64,000 nt of DNA from assembly GCF_003857055.1 (NCBI RefSeq), contig NZ_QGSZ01000178.1, positions 1-64,000 on the forward strand, in the 5' to 3' direction. The DNA is from Micromonospora inaquosa (lineage in GTDB: Bacteria; Actinomycetota; Actinomycetes; Mycobacteriales; Micromonosporaceae). The notes under the pieces are model-generated. The model was not told where the DNA came from. It saw only the letters and a program-made list of their open reading frames with translations, and did no database searches. Positions 49,850-58,081 of the stretch are shown here, piece by piece (positions within the stretch are counted from its first letter, which is position 1; every line of letters begins with the position of its first letter). A program made the position numbers and the translations under genes.

Positions 49850-50746
49850 TCAAACCGCTGACTCGAACTCGCAGAACACCACCGACGCGTCGTCGGTGGA
49901 CTTGTGCCGGCGCAGTCGGTCGGGGTGGTCGCGCTCGGCGTCCCGCACCCGGTCGATCAACGCGCCCGGACCGTCGGCGCCGAGCAGGTCCAGCAGACCC
50001 GCCCAGTCGGTCAGGCCGAACTGCTCCACCGCGCTGGACGCGCCGTCACTGAGCAGGGCCGCCCGCCGTAGCGCCCCCGGACCGCGCCGGGGTGCGGTCC
50101 CGGTCACCGCATGGAAGGCCGCGTCCGGGTCGGCAGCCGCCACCCAGTAGCCGTGCGTTCGGTTCATCCGTTCCCGCTGGACGCTCACGGCGTGCCGGAA
50201 CCGGGTGACCGGGTCAGCCGCGCCGCCCGGCACGATCGCCACGGTTTCCCGCAACTCCGTCATCGCCGAGTCCAGCCGGTTGTCGGAGACCACGCTGACC
50301 TGCCCGCCGACGTCGAGAACCAGCGGACTGTCGCAGAGCACCAGGTAATCCACCTGGTCACCGCAGTCACGCAGGAGGCAGACCGTGCTGGACGGGGTGC
50401 CCGGATGGTCGAGGTCGCACTGACCGCCGTGGTCGGCGCGCACCGCGAGGATGGCCGCAGCCAGGTTGCTGGTCAGCCGGGCGGCCGGGCGTACCGCCTC
50501 GGCGACGCCGATCCGGGCGGCCAGGTGCCGGACGTACCACTCGGGCCCGTGCACGCAGCCGGTGTCGAAGCCGTCCGGCACTGTCGCGCCGTCCAGGACA
50601 CCCACCAACGGGCCGAACCGGAAGACCAGGTCCTCGTTCACCGGCCGGCCCGGGGCCGGCGCGGACGCGGAGCGTACCCGCATCACCGGCGCCGGCCCCG
50701 GCCCACCGAACGGCTCAGCGCTGTCGAAGGTCGTCGACGGCCGCAT
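49850..50746 (-). CDS. PP2C-like phosphatase-fold protein, 298 aa
   Basis: GGGAGAGACAC precedes ATG 50746. PP2C-type elements are visible: VNEDLVFRFGPLVGVLDGAT (Asp residues for metal), GTPSSTVCLLRDCGDQVDYL, RRAALLSDGASSAVEQFGL and KSTDDASVVFCEF near the end. Some metal-binding acidic residues seem changed, so it may be a pseudophosphatase. It is the last gene of an envelope/stress operon, overlapping the DUF3618 gene by 32 nt, and might regulate a Ser/Thr kinase target there. Confidence 0.8.
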   Translation of the reverse strand: MRPSTTFDSAEPFGGPGPAPVMRVRSASAPAPGRPVNEDLVFRFGPLVGVLDGATVPDGFDTGCVHGPEWYVRHLAARIGVAEAVRPAARLTSNLAAAILAVRADHGGQCDLDHPGTPSSTVCLLRDCGDQVDYLVLCDSPLVLDVGGQVSVVSDNRLDSAMTELRETVAIVPGGAADPVTRFRHAVSVQRERMNRTHGYWVAAADPDAAFHAVTGTAPRRGPGALRRAALLSDGASSAVEQFGLTDWAGLLDLLGADGPGALIDRVRDAERDHPDRLRRHKSTDDASVVFCEFESAV

Positions 50747-51314
50747 GTGTCTCTCCCTGCACCTGACCGGCGGCCGAACGGCCCTGGTCGCGTACCGCGG
50801 ACACGCCCTGCTGGGCGCTGGACCGGACCGACTGCGCCGCCTGCTGCGCCGGCTCCCGCAGGTTGTCCTGCATCTGGTGGCCAACCTGGCTCGCCTGCTC
50901 GCGCAGCTCACCGGAGTGCTCACTCACCATGTTCCGCGCTCGTCCGGCGAGTTGCCGCTCACGCCCGCTCGGCGGGATCAACGAGGCGGCCAGCAGACCG
51001 ACTCCGAAGGCAACCAGGCCGGCGGCCATCGGGTTGCCCTGAGCCTGCTCGCGGGAGTGCTGCCCGAGTGAACGGGTTTCGTCACGTACCGAGCCGGCCG
51101 CGTGCGACATCCGCTGGCCAGCCTGCTGCCCCAGGTGATTCGAGCTGCCCATCATCTTCTCCTTCGCTCGGGTGACCGCCCCGCGGGCCTGCCCGACGCG
51201 GTCACCGGCGATCCGACGCGGGTTGACCTTGTCGGTCAGCGCGTCGACGTCACTGCTCAACTCGTTGCGGGTGGTCTCGATCTCCCGCCGGATCCGATCC
51301 GGATCACTGGACAT
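50715..51314 (-). CDS. DUF3618-type membrane protein, 199 aa
   Basis: The N-terminus MSSDPDRIRREIETTRNELS is the DUF3618 signature, then a Gln/Ser/Ala-rich helical region, one hydrophobic helix (AAGLVAFGVGLLAASLIP, near residue 100), and a long coiled-coil-like tail (RNMVSEHSGELREQASQVGH). Family members are linked to the envelope and stress; exact role unknown. Coupled with holin-X (22 nt away) and the PP2C-like gene. Confidence 0.9.
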   Translation of the reverse strand: MSSDPDRIRREIETTRNELSSDVDALTDKVNPRRIAGDRVGQARGAVTRAKEKMMGSSNHLGQQAGQRMSHAAGSVRDETRSLGQHSREQAQGNPMAAGLVAFGVGLLAASLIPPSGRERQLAGRARNMVSEHSGELREQASQVGHQMQDNLREPAQQAAQSVRSSAQQGVSAVRDQGRSAAGQVQGETHAAVDDLRQR

Positions 51315-51336
51315 GACCTGTTCCCTCCCGACTCGT

Positions 51337-51732
51337 TCACCGGCCCCGCAGGGCGTCCGGCAGCTCCCGGGCAGTCTGCTTCGTCCGGGGCAGAGCCGTA
51401 CGCGCGCGCTTCAACTGGGTCCGGGCGTTGATGAAGAGGCCACCGGCGACGGCGGCCCAGAGCACCGCGACGATCAGGGCCGCCCACCCCTGGTCCATCG
51501 TGTTGGACAGCCCCCACCAGAGGGCATACGACACGAAGAGGACCGCCAGGAACCCGGCCAGCGCGGCACCGCCGAGCATTCCGCCGGCCTTGCCTGCCTG
51601 ACTGGCCTCCTCGCGCAGCTCGGCCTTGGCCAGCTCGACCTCCTTGCGCACCAGGGTGGACATGTCCCTGGTCACGTCGCCGATCAGCTCGCCGACCGAG
51701 GCCTGGGTCCGCTCCTTTTCCGGGGCGCTCAC
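51337..51732 (-). CDS. Actinobacterial holin-X family (phage holin-like) membrane protein, 131 aa
   Basis: The product has SVGELIGDVTRDMSTLVRKE, LAKAELREEASQAGKAGGML, two hydrophobic helices (GAALAGFLAVLFVSYALWWG and GWAALIVAVLWAAVAGGLFI) and a basic tail. This is the holin-X (DUF1469-like) pattern, usually a chromosomal envelope protein, not a lytic phage gene. ATG 51732 overlaps the upstream stop by 4 nt (ATGA-type), so it is co-translated. Confidence 0.9.
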   Translation of the reverse strand: MSAPEKERTQASVGELIGDVTRDMSTLVRKEVELAKAELREEASQAGKAGGMLGGAALAGFLAVLFVSYALWWGLSNTMDQGWAALIVAVLWAAVAGGLFINARTQLKRARTALPRTKQTARELPDALRGR

Positions 51733-52367
51733 GGTGCCACCCCGCCGGGCAGGTCCCGCGCCGGTTGACCGGCGGGCGAGACGTTCTGCGCTCGTGCCGT
51801 CCCCACGTACGGCTGCTGACCGGCGTCCACCGGTGCGCCCTGCGCGGGTGACGGAGCACCGGACGCGCTGCCACCCTGACCGTTACCCGAGGCCGGCGCG
51901 GTCAGGCCACGGGTGAGCCGCCCGACCAGCAGCCCGGCCACCGCCGCGCCCGCGAGGAACGTCGCCGGGTGGTGCCGGGCGTACGTGCGAACCTCGTCGA
52001 GCACCTCGCCGGGCTCACGCTCGTCGAGCCAGCCGGCGGCCTGCTGGGCGGCGTCGGCCGCCTTGCGTACCACTTGACCGGCCAGCCCGGAATCGCCGTC
52101 CCGTTCGGCCATCGAACCGAGGTTCTGACCCAGGTCGCGCAAGCCTGCGGCGGCCCGCCGCTGCTGTGTCTGCGCCTGCTCCCGAAGCTGCCCGGTGGCC
52201 TCACCGGTCAACTGCTGCGCCTGTCGCCGCGCCTCTGCGGCCACCTGACCGCCCTGCTCAGCGGCGGTGTGGGCGACCTGACCCCCGGCCTGCGCGGTCT
52301 GCTGGCCGACGCGCGAGGCCTCCTGTCGGGCCTGCTGTCCAGTGCTGCTCTGGTTCGTTGCCGTCAT
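51729..52367 (-). CDS. Gln/Ala-rich membrane protein, 212 aa
   Basis: The N-terminal 90 residues are Gln/Ala-rich helices (QTAAQAGGQVAHTAAEQGGQ-like pattern, EARRQAQQLTGEATGQLREQ), then a single TM helix (HPATFLAGAAVAGLLVGRLT, about 130-150) and a Gly/Pro/Ser-rich tail. It is the first gene of the operon with holin-X, DUF3618 and PP2C, all read toward lower coordinates. No named family is certain. It probably organises these membrane proteins. Confidence 0.7.
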   Translation of the reverse strand: MTATNQSSTGQQARQEASRVGQQTAQAGGQVAHTAAEQGGQVAAEARRQAQQLTGEATGQLREQAQTQQRRAAAGLRDLGQNLGSMAERDGDSGLAGQVVRKAADAAQQAAGWLDEREPGEVLDEVRTYARHHPATFLAGAAVAGLLVGRLTRGLTAPASGNGQGGSASGAPSPAQGAPVDAGQQPYVGTARAQNVSPAGQPARDLPGGVAP

Positions 52368-52480
52368 ACCCCGCTCCCTTCCTGGGCCCGAGGTCGCAAG
52401 CGGCCTCGGCGCGCCTCCCGCCTACCCGCCTGGCCAGCCGCCATGCCGTCATGCCGGACCGACGGCCGGCGGCCGGCGCG

Positions 52481-52552
52481 GCGATCTTGCACTTTGTGTC
52501 CCGACAAAGACGCGCAAAAGCCACGAAACGGCGACAGAAAGTGCAAGATCGC
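52481..52552. repeat. 20-nt-arm inverted repeat element, 72 bp
   Basis: GCGATCTTGCACTTTGTGTC (52481-52500) pairs with 52533-52552 at 19 of 20 positions, around a 32-nt loop rich in cgaaac/aaagac. It lies just after the DUF3263 stop. Base composition differs from the surroundings. It may be a terminator or a dispersed palindromic repeat; I recall similar sequences in Micromonospora, but this is unchecked. Confidence 0.75.
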
Positions 52553-52558
52553 GGGCGG

Positions 52559-52957
52559 TCAGCGGCGGCGGTTACGGGCGCGCGACGAGCGCAACCGGCG
52601 GAGCCGGCTGATCAGCACGGGGTCGGCGGCGAGGGCGGCCGGATTGTCCAGCAGACCGTTGAGCAGCTGGTAGTACCGGGTCGACGAGACTCCGAAGGTG
52701 TCCCGGACGGCCTGCTCCTTCGCACCGGCGTGTCGCCACCACTGCTGCTCGAAGGCGAGGATGGCCCGCTCCCGTTCGGTCAGCCCCGGGGCGGGAACGG
52801 TGGGCCGCGCCGACTCGTCTGCGGCAGGCGTGTCGGCGGTCTCGATGGGCGGCACCGGTCGGGGATTCGGGACGGCCGGCCCGGCGGCACCTGCGACCTC
52901 ACCCGGACGAGCGTCGATGGACGGCTCGGGGGCGGCCGGGGTGGTGTCGGCGGACAT
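52559..52957 (-). CDS. DUF3263 protein, 132 aa
   Basis: After a disordered Pro/Ala-rich N-terminus (about 60 residues) comes the DUF3263 domain, LTERERAILAFEQQWWRHAG, KEQAVRDTFGVSSTRYYQLL and DNPAALAADPVLISRLRRLR, ending in a basic RSSRARNRRR. It looks like a small HTH-type DNA-binding domain with a conserved WW pair. The role is unknown in the family. ATG 52957 is used, as the earlier M is far from the domain and lacks a clear RBS. Confidence 0.85.
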   Translation of the reverse strand: MSADTTPAAPEPSIDARPGEVAGAAGPAVPNPRPVPPIETADTPAADESARPTVPAPGLTERERAILAFEQQWWRHAGAKEQAVRDTFGVSSTRYYQLLNGLLDNPAALAADPVLISRLRRLRSSRARNRRR

Positions 52958-53067
52958 GTCGCCCAGCCTAGCCAGCGGCGAGCAGGGACGCAGCAAGCGG
53001 CGCGGCCGGTCCGCACCGCCGGGAACCCCGACGGCCGGGCCGACCGCGCCGCGTCACTTCTGTCGGG

Positions 53068-54084
53068 TCAGGAGATGTCGCGGCGACGCATCGCCCAGAG
53101 CGCCGCCCCGAGGATCACCACCACCCCGACCGAGAGCAGGACGGAGGACTGCTGCCAGGTGATGTCCATCGTGGCCGGCTTGCACTCCCCGTAGTAGGTC
53201 GCGTTGCAGGAGTTCCAGTCCTGCAAGGTGACCGTCTTCGTCATCCAGGCCAGCGCGTACGTCGGCAGCAGCCAGGCCTCGGCGAACCGCACGCTCGCCA
53301 TGGACAGCAGGATGCCCAGGCCGAACTGGCCGACCACCATCACGGCCACCACGCCGCCGAGGGCCATCGCGGTGTGCCGGCCCAGCGAGGCGAGGGCGAA
53401 GCCGATGGTGGTGAGCACCAACACCAGCACCACACCGCGTACGCCGGTCAGCATGAACGACTGCCAGACCCCGGAGGTCATCTTCTCGGTGCTGCCCCGG
53501 AAGGTGGCGACGGCCCAGAACCCGGCGAACCACAGCACCGCGGCGGGAAGCGTCACCGCCAGGATGCCGGTGAGCAGCGCGGCCAGCTTGGTGAGCAGTA
53601 CGGTGAGCCGCTTCGGCCGCCAGAGCAGCAGGTTCATCATGCCGCCGGTGCTCCACTCGGCGCCGACGAAGGACGCGCCGATGACGAACCCGACCAGGGC
53701 GAGGATCGCCGCGAACGGGATCAGGGTCTCGTCGAACGTCTCCTTGAAGTCGAACGTCGAGGGCAGGAACCAGCTCGCCTCGATCTGGTCCCGGGACGGG
53801 GCCGTGATCATCGAGCAGTCGTCCGGGTAGCGGCCGTCGGTCGCGGTGCCGGCCGTCTTGGCCTGCTCACAGGCGGCGCGTTCCTGCTCGCTCCAGCGCA
53901 CCTGCTCCTGGTACTGCTGGTCGGCCTGACGCTCGGCCCGGGCGAGCTGGCCGGCGTCGATCTTCTGGTTGGTGAAGAACACCCCGACCACCACCGCGGC
54001 CAGCACCAGCAGGCCGAGCAGCGACATGTAGCGGGTGAAGCGCCGCTTGCTGAGCCGGCGCAGCTCGGTACGAAAGAGGCTCAC
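53068..54084 (-). CDS. ABC-2 type transporter permease, 338 aa
   Basis: A basic start (RTELRRLSKRRFTRYM) leads to TM1 (LLGLLVLAAVVVGVFFT), a long extracellular loop with cysteines (AACEQAK, DDCSM), then five more helices (FAAILALVGFVIGASFVGAE, VLVLVLTTIGFALASL, VVAVMVVGQFGLGILL, VLLSVGVVVILGAALW). The cytoplasmic EWSTGGMMNLLLWRPKRLTV resembles ABC-2 permeases. GTG 54084 overlaps the ATPase stop by GTGA and is preferred to ATG 54093. Substrate unknown. Confidence 0.87.
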   Translation of the reverse strand: MSLFRTELRRLSKRRFTRYMSLLGLLVLAAVVVGVFFTNQKIDAGQLARAERQADQQYQEQVRWSEQERAACEQAKTAGTATDGRYPDDCSMITAPSRDQIEASWFLPSTFDFKETFDETLIPFAAILALVGFVIGASFVGAEWSTGGMMNLLLWRPKRLTVLLTKLAALLTGILAVTLPAAVLWFAGFWAVATFRGSTEKMTSGVWQSFMLTGVRGVVLVLVLTTIGFALASLGRHTAMALGGVVAVMVVGQFGLGILLSMASVRFAEAWLLPTYALAWMTKTVTLQDWNSCNATYYGECKPATMDITWQQSSVLLSVGVVVILGAALWAMRRRDIS

Positions 54085-55091
54085 GCGCCCCACCCTCCCC
54101 CGGCGGGACCGGGCTGACCCGTCCCACCGACCTTCATGGACTCGTCGACCTGCCGGTGCTGACCGGGTACCGGCGCGGTGGCGGTCAGTTCGAGGAAGAC
54201 GCTCTCCAGGTCGACGGCGATCGGCGCCAGCTCACTGACATAGAGGTTCTTCTCGGCGAGCAGCCGGGTCACCGTCGCCGGCTTGTCGACGCCGGCCAGC
54301 ATCAGGTGGTCGGGGTGACCGGTGACCCGGATCCCCGCCTCGGTGAGCGCCTCGGTGGCCATCGGCAGGTCGCTGACCGCCTCCAGCCGGATCCGGACGG
54401 CACCGGACGAGTGCTGCGCGAGCACCTCGTCGACCGCGCCGAACGCGACCCGCCGGCCCAGCGAGATGATGGTGACCGAGTCGCAGATCAGCTGGATCTC
54501 ACCGAGGATGTGGCTGGACAGCACCACTGTCATCCCCGATTCGGCGAGGGTACGCATCAGCGTGCGCATCTCCCTGATACCGCCCGGGTCGAGGCCGTTG
54601 GCCGGCTCGTCGAGGATGAGCAGCTTCGGGTTCTTCAGCAGGGCCGAGGCCACGGCGAGCCGCTGCTTCATGCCCAGCGAGTACGTCTTGACCCGCTCGC
54701 CGGACCGGTCGCGCAGCCCGACGAGTTCCAACACCTCGTCGACCCGGACGGCCGGCACCTCGCCCGCCCCCGCGAGCAGGGACAGCGTGTCCCGGGCGGT
54801 GAAGTGCGGGAAGAACTGCGGGCTCTCCACGATCGCGCCGACCTGGCCGGCGACGGTGGGCAGCGCGTCGGGGACCTCGTGCCCGAGCAGCGCCATCCGG
54901 CCACCATCGGGTCGGATCAGGCCGAGCAGGGTACGCAGCGTAGTGGTCTTGCCGGACCCGTTCGGACCCAGGAAGCCGTGCACCTGCCCCGCGTCGACCC
55001 GCATGTCGAAGCCGTCGAGCGCGTTGCGGGTGCCGCGTCGACGACTCTTGTACGTCTTACGTAGACCTTCGATCTCCAGGACAGCTGGCAA
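54081..55091 (-). CDS. ABC transporter ATP-binding protein, 336 aa
   Basis: TTG 55091 lies 6 nt after GGGGGAGG and gives LPAVLEIEGLRKTYKS. A full ABC domain follows: Walker A GFLGPNGSGKTTTLR, Q-loop IVESPQFFPHFTARD, signature YSLGMKQRLAVASAL, Walker B LLILDEPANGLDP and H-loop VVLSSHILGEIQL, then a C-terminal DUF-type domain. It drives the permease encoded next. Two 14-bp repeats upstream probably form an operator. The ATG at 55133 is an alternative start. Confidence 0.9.
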   Translation of the reverse strand: MPAVLEIEGLRKTYKSRRRGTRNALDGFDMRVDAGQVHGFLGPNGSGKTTTLRTLLGLIRPDGGRMALLGHEVPDALPTVAGQVGAIVESPQFFPHFTARDTLSLLAGAGEVPAVRVDEVLELVGLRDRSGERVKTYSLGMKQRLAVASALLKNPKLLILDEPANGLDPGGIREMRTLMRTLAESGMTVVLSSHILGEIQLICDSVTIISLGRRVAFGAVDEVLAQHSSGAVRIRLEAVSDLPMATEALTEAGIRVTGHPDHLMLAGVDKPATVTRLLAEKNLYVSELAPIAVDLESVFLELTATAPVPGQHRQVDESMKVGGTGQPGPAGGGWGA

Positions 55092-55131
55092 GCTGCACCT
55101 CCCCCGATGGGTGGGCGTGACAGCCGACACC

Positions 55132-55169
55132 ATACGCGGTATGCAGGAGCGCGCAATACGCGGTATGCA
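55132..55169. promoter_or_regulatory. Two 14-bp direct repeats, putative operator of the ABC pair
   Basis: ATACGCGGTATGCA occurs at 55132-55145 and 55156-55169, 24 bp apart, each with a small palindrome (ATAC-GCG-GTAT). They lie 40-80 nt upstream of the TTG start at 55091. A dimeric PadR, GntR or TetR-type repressor would fit; none is encoded next to it. Confidence 0.65.
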
Positions 55170-55212
55170 TCGACGCGCCGATCAGGTTAGTTCATCGACG
55201 GAGCGTGACCGC

Positions 55213-55998
55213 TCAGGCGCAGACGACCTGTACGCCGGCGGCGCGGAACGCCTCCACCACTTCCGGCGCGGCACCGGAGTCGGTCACCAGCGTCTCCACG
55301 CGCTCGACCGGGCAGATCCGGGCGAAGGCGTGACCCCCCAGCTTGGACGAGTCCGCGATGATCACCACGCGCTTGGCGCGGGCCACCATCAGGTTGTTCA
55401 TCGCCGCCTCCCCCTCGTGGTGGGCGGCGGCGCCGAGCTGCGGGTCGATCGCGTCCACACCGAGCAGGGCGACGTCCAGGGTGACCTCGCGCAGCAACGC
55501 CCCGCCCAGCGGGCCGACCAGCTCGAACGACTTCGGGCGCACCACCCCGCCGGCCACCACGACCTTCATCCGGGATCGGACCAGCAGCTCGTTGGCGATG
55601 TTCAGCGCGTTGGTCACCACGGTGAGCTGGGCACCCTCGGCGCTGGTGTTCAGATCCGGTCGGACGGCGAGCGCCCTCGCCACCTCGGTGCTGGTGGTGC
55701 CGCCGTTCAGGCCGACCACGGTGCCCGGCGTGACGAGCGCTGCGGCGGCCGCCCCGATCCGCTGCTTCTCGGCCGAGTGCTTGGCCGTCTTGTAGCGCAG
55801 CGGCAGGTCGTACGACACGCCGTTGGCGACTGCGCCGCCCCGGGTTCTTGTGATCATCTGCTGTTGCGCGAGCTGGTCGAAGTCACGCCGGATGGTGGCC
55901 TGGGAGACGTCCAGCCGCTCAGCTGCCGCCTCGACGCTGACCCGGCCGTTGTCGGTCAGCATTTCGAGCAGGGCGTTCCATCTGGCGTACCGGTCCAC
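55213..55998 (-). CDS. DeoR/GlpR-family transcriptional regulator, 261 aa
   Basis: GGGAGGGCCCCCGCG precedes GTG 55998. The N-terminus is a DeoR HTH (VDRYARWNALLEMLTDNGRV, VEAAAERLDVSQATIRRDFD), and the C-terminal DeoRC sensor domain has GLNGGTTSTEVARALAV, TNALNIANELLV, VVAGGVVRPKSFELVG and ADSSKLGG. Family members sense sugar phosphates. It is divergent from the amino-sugar operon and probably controls it, responding to an amino-sugar phosphate. Confidence 0.92.
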   Translation of the reverse strand: MDRYARWNALLEMLTDNGRVSVEAAAERLDVSQATIRRDFDQLAQQQMITRTRGGAVANGVSYDLPLRYKTAKHSAEKQRIGAAAAALVTPGTVVGLNGGTTSTEVARALAVRPDLNTSAEGAQLTVVTNALNIANELLVRSRMKVVVAGGVVRPKSFELVGPLGGALLREVTLDVALLGVDAIDPQLGAAAHHEGEAAMNNLMVARAKRVVIIADSSKLGGHAFARICPVERVETLVTDSGAAPEVVEAFRAAGVQVVCA

Positions 55999-56049
55999 CG
56001 CGGGGGCCCTCCCAGCAACTGCACGGACGGTGATTGATTGCGTGCACAC

Positions 56050-56144
56050 TAATGCGCGAAACTAGGCTGGCGCAAAAGACTGACCTGCGCGATCGACTGG
56101 TCGGTTGCCATGGTCACCTGCGTTCGCGCAGAATAACGCGCGAA
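56050..56144. promoter_or_regulatory. Putative DeoR operators between regulator and amino-sugar operon
   Basis: GCGCGAA-type half-sites occur at 56054-56060, 56070-56076 (GCGCAAA) and 56087-56092 (GCGCGA), and a perfect inverted repeat TTCGCGC-N8-GCGCGAA spans 56123-56144. These would bind the DeoR protein. GAGGAG precedes the start at 56199. Confidence 0.7.
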
Positions 56145-56198
56145 ATGCGGGTCTAACGAGCCGTATTGCGCACCGATCGGCCCTGCGAGGAGTTTCCC

Positions 56199-57131
56199 AT
56201 GGCGTACGTGGACGCGGAGATCGCGAGCCAACCCGACTGCTGGCGGGAGGCGGCCCGGCTGGCCGAGGTCGTGCGCGGTGACCTGCCGCGTCCCGGTGAG
56301 CGGGTCGCCGTCGTCGGTTGCGGCACGTCGTGGTTCATGGCGATGGCGTACGCGGCCCGCCGCGAGCAGGCCGGCCAGGGTGAGACCGACGCGTTCCAGG
56401 CGTCCGAGTTCCCCGCCGGACGCCGCTACGACCGGTTGATCGTGATCACCCGTTCCGGCACCACCACCGAGGTGCTGGACCTGCTCGCCGCGCTGCGCGG
56501 GCACACACCCACCACAGTCATCGTCGGTGACCCGGCCTCCCCGGCTGTCGACCTGGCCACCGCCACCGTGACCATGCCCTTCGCCGACGAGCGGTCGGTG
56601 GTGCAGACCCGCTTCGCGACCACCGCGTTGGCCCTGCTCCGGGCCCAGCTCGGCGACCCGGTGACAGCGCTCGCCGCCGACGCCGAGGTGGCGGTGCGGT
56701 CCCCGCTGCCGATCGACCCGACCACCATCGAGCAGGTCACCTTCCTCGGTCGGGGTTGGACGATCGGGCTGGCCCAGGAGGCGGCGTTGAAGTGCCGCGA
56801 GGCGGCCACCTTCTGGGCCGAGGCGTACCCGGCGATGGACTACCGGCACGGACCCATCTCGGTCGCCGCGCCGGGCCGGCTGGTCTGGGCGTTCGGTGAG
56901 CTTCCCGACGGGCTGCCCGAGGATGTGGCCGCCACGGGCGCGGCCTTCGTGCACAGCCGCACGCACGGTTGGCGCACGGTGCTGGGCAGCTGGTCCGCCG
57001 GCCGTACCCCGGTCGATCCGATGGCCGATCTGATCCTGGCCCAACGCTTCGCGGTCGCGCTGGCCACCAGCCGGGGCCTCGACCCGGACGCGCCCCGACA
57101 CCTGACCCGGTCTGTGGTTCTCGCGCCATGA
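56199..57131 (+). CDS. SIS-domain sugar phosphate isomerase/deaminase, 310 aa
   Basis: GAGGAGTTTCCC precedes ATG 56199. Two SIS domains are visible: VAVVGCGTSWFMAMAYAARR and VITRSGTTTEVLDLLAAL in the first, FLGRGWTIGLAQEAALKCRE and MDYRHGPISVAAPG in the second, like the isomerase half of GlmS and AgaS-type enzymes. No glutaminase domain. It likely converts an amino-sugar 6-phosphate (for example glucosamine-6-P deamination). It is the first gene of an operon with a ROK kinase and nagA, coupled by ATGA. Confidence 0.88.
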   Translation: MAYVDAEIASQPDCWREAARLAEVVRGDLPRPGERVAVVGCGTSWFMAMAYAARREQAGQGETDAFQASEFPAGRRYDRLIVITRSGTTTEVLDLLAALRGHTPTTVIVGDPASPAVDLATATVTMPFADERSVVQTRFATTALALLRAQLGDPVTALAADAEVAVRSPLPIDPTTIEQVTFLGRGWTIGLAQEAALKCREAATFWAEAYPAMDYRHGPISVAAPGRLVWAFGELPDGLPEDVAATGAAFVHSRTHGWRTVLGSWSAGRTPVDPMADLILAQRFAVALATSRGLDPDAPRHLTRSVVLAP

Positions 57132-58081
57132 CCGACGACCGGGTGGTCGTTGCGCTGGACGTCGGCGGCACCGGCATGAAGTGCGCCCTGGTCGGACCGG
57201 ACGGCGTCGTGGTCCGCACCGAACGGCACCCCACCGACGCCGCACGCGGCCCGGCCGCCGTGGTCGACACCATCCTGGACGTGGCCGCGGGGCTGGCCGA
57301 CAAGGCACGCGCCGACGGGCTGAGCCCGATCGCAGTCGGCATCGCCGTGCCCGGGGTGGTGGACGAGGCGCGCGGCGTCGCGGTGTGGTCGGCGAACGTG
57401 GGCTTCCGGGACGTACCCCTGCGGGACCTGACGGTGGCGCGGCTCGGCCTGCCGACGGCGCTCGGCCACGACGTGCGGGTCGGTGGTCTCGCCGAGGCCC
57501 GGCTCGGCGCCGGACGCGGCACCGGGCACGTGCTGTTCGTGGCGATCGGCACCGGCATCGCCGCCGCGCACGTCGTCGACGGCATGGCCGCCGTCGGCGC
57601 GCACGGCGCGGCCGGCGAGATCGGCCACATCCTGGTCCGGCCCGACGGCCCGCGCTGCGGCTGCGGCCGCCCCGGCTGCCTGGAGGCGGTCGCGTCCGCC
57701 TCCGCGATCGGCCGCCGCTACGCCGAACTCACCGGCGAGACCACCGACGCTCCGGTGACGGCGGCGGAGGTCGCCGAACGGGCCGCAACCGGCGAACAGC
57801 TCGCCGGCCAGGTCTGGCGGGAGGCGATCGCCGCGCTCGCCGACGGTCTGGCCAGCGGGCAGGCGCTGTTCGACGTGGCGACGATCGTGCTCGGCGGCGG
57901 CCTGGCCCAGGCCGGGGATCGGCTGCTGACCCCGCTGCGCGCGGCACTGCACGAACGAATGACCTTCCACCGGGAGCCGCAACTGGTCGCGGCAGCCCTC
58001 GGCGACGAGGCCGGTTGCCTCGGTGCCGCCCTGCTCGCCCTGGACGCCGTGGGTGTCCGTGACCATCAGGAGAAGCGATGA
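57128..58081 (+). CDS. ROK-family sugar kinase, 317 aa
   Basis: The start MTDDRVVVALDVGGTGMKCA shows the ROK phosphate-binding motif. Others are GIAVPGVVDEARGVAV, LGHDVRVGGLAEARLGAGRG with the catalytic aspartate, GAAGEIGHILVRPDG, and the ROK zinc motif CGCGRPGCLEAVASA. Close relatives phosphorylate glucose, N-acetylglucosamine or N-acetylmannosamine with ATP. The neighbouring nagA suggests N-acetylglucosamine. Its ATG and TGA overlap the flanking genes by ATGA, so all three are co-translated. Confidence 0.92.
   Translation: MTDDRVVVALDVGGTGMKCALVGPDGVVVRTERHPTDAARGPAAVVDTILDVAAGLADKARADGLSPIAVGIAVPGVVDEARGVAVWSANVGFRDVPLRDLTVARLGLPTALGHDVRVGGLAEARLGAGRGTGHVLFVAIGTGIAAAHVVDGMAAVGAHGAAGEIGHILVRPDGPRCGCGRPGCLEAVASASAIGRRYAELTGETTDAPVTAAEVAERAATGEQLAGQVWREAIAALADGLASGQALFDVATIVLGGGLAQAGDRLLTPLRAALHERMTFHREPQLVAAALGDEAGCLGAALLALDAVGVRDHQEKR

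Noticed and set aside
51337-51732. Holin-like gene read as a prophage marker
   Set aside because: Holin-X proteins are normal chromosomal envelope genes in actinobacteria and no other phage gene is nearby.
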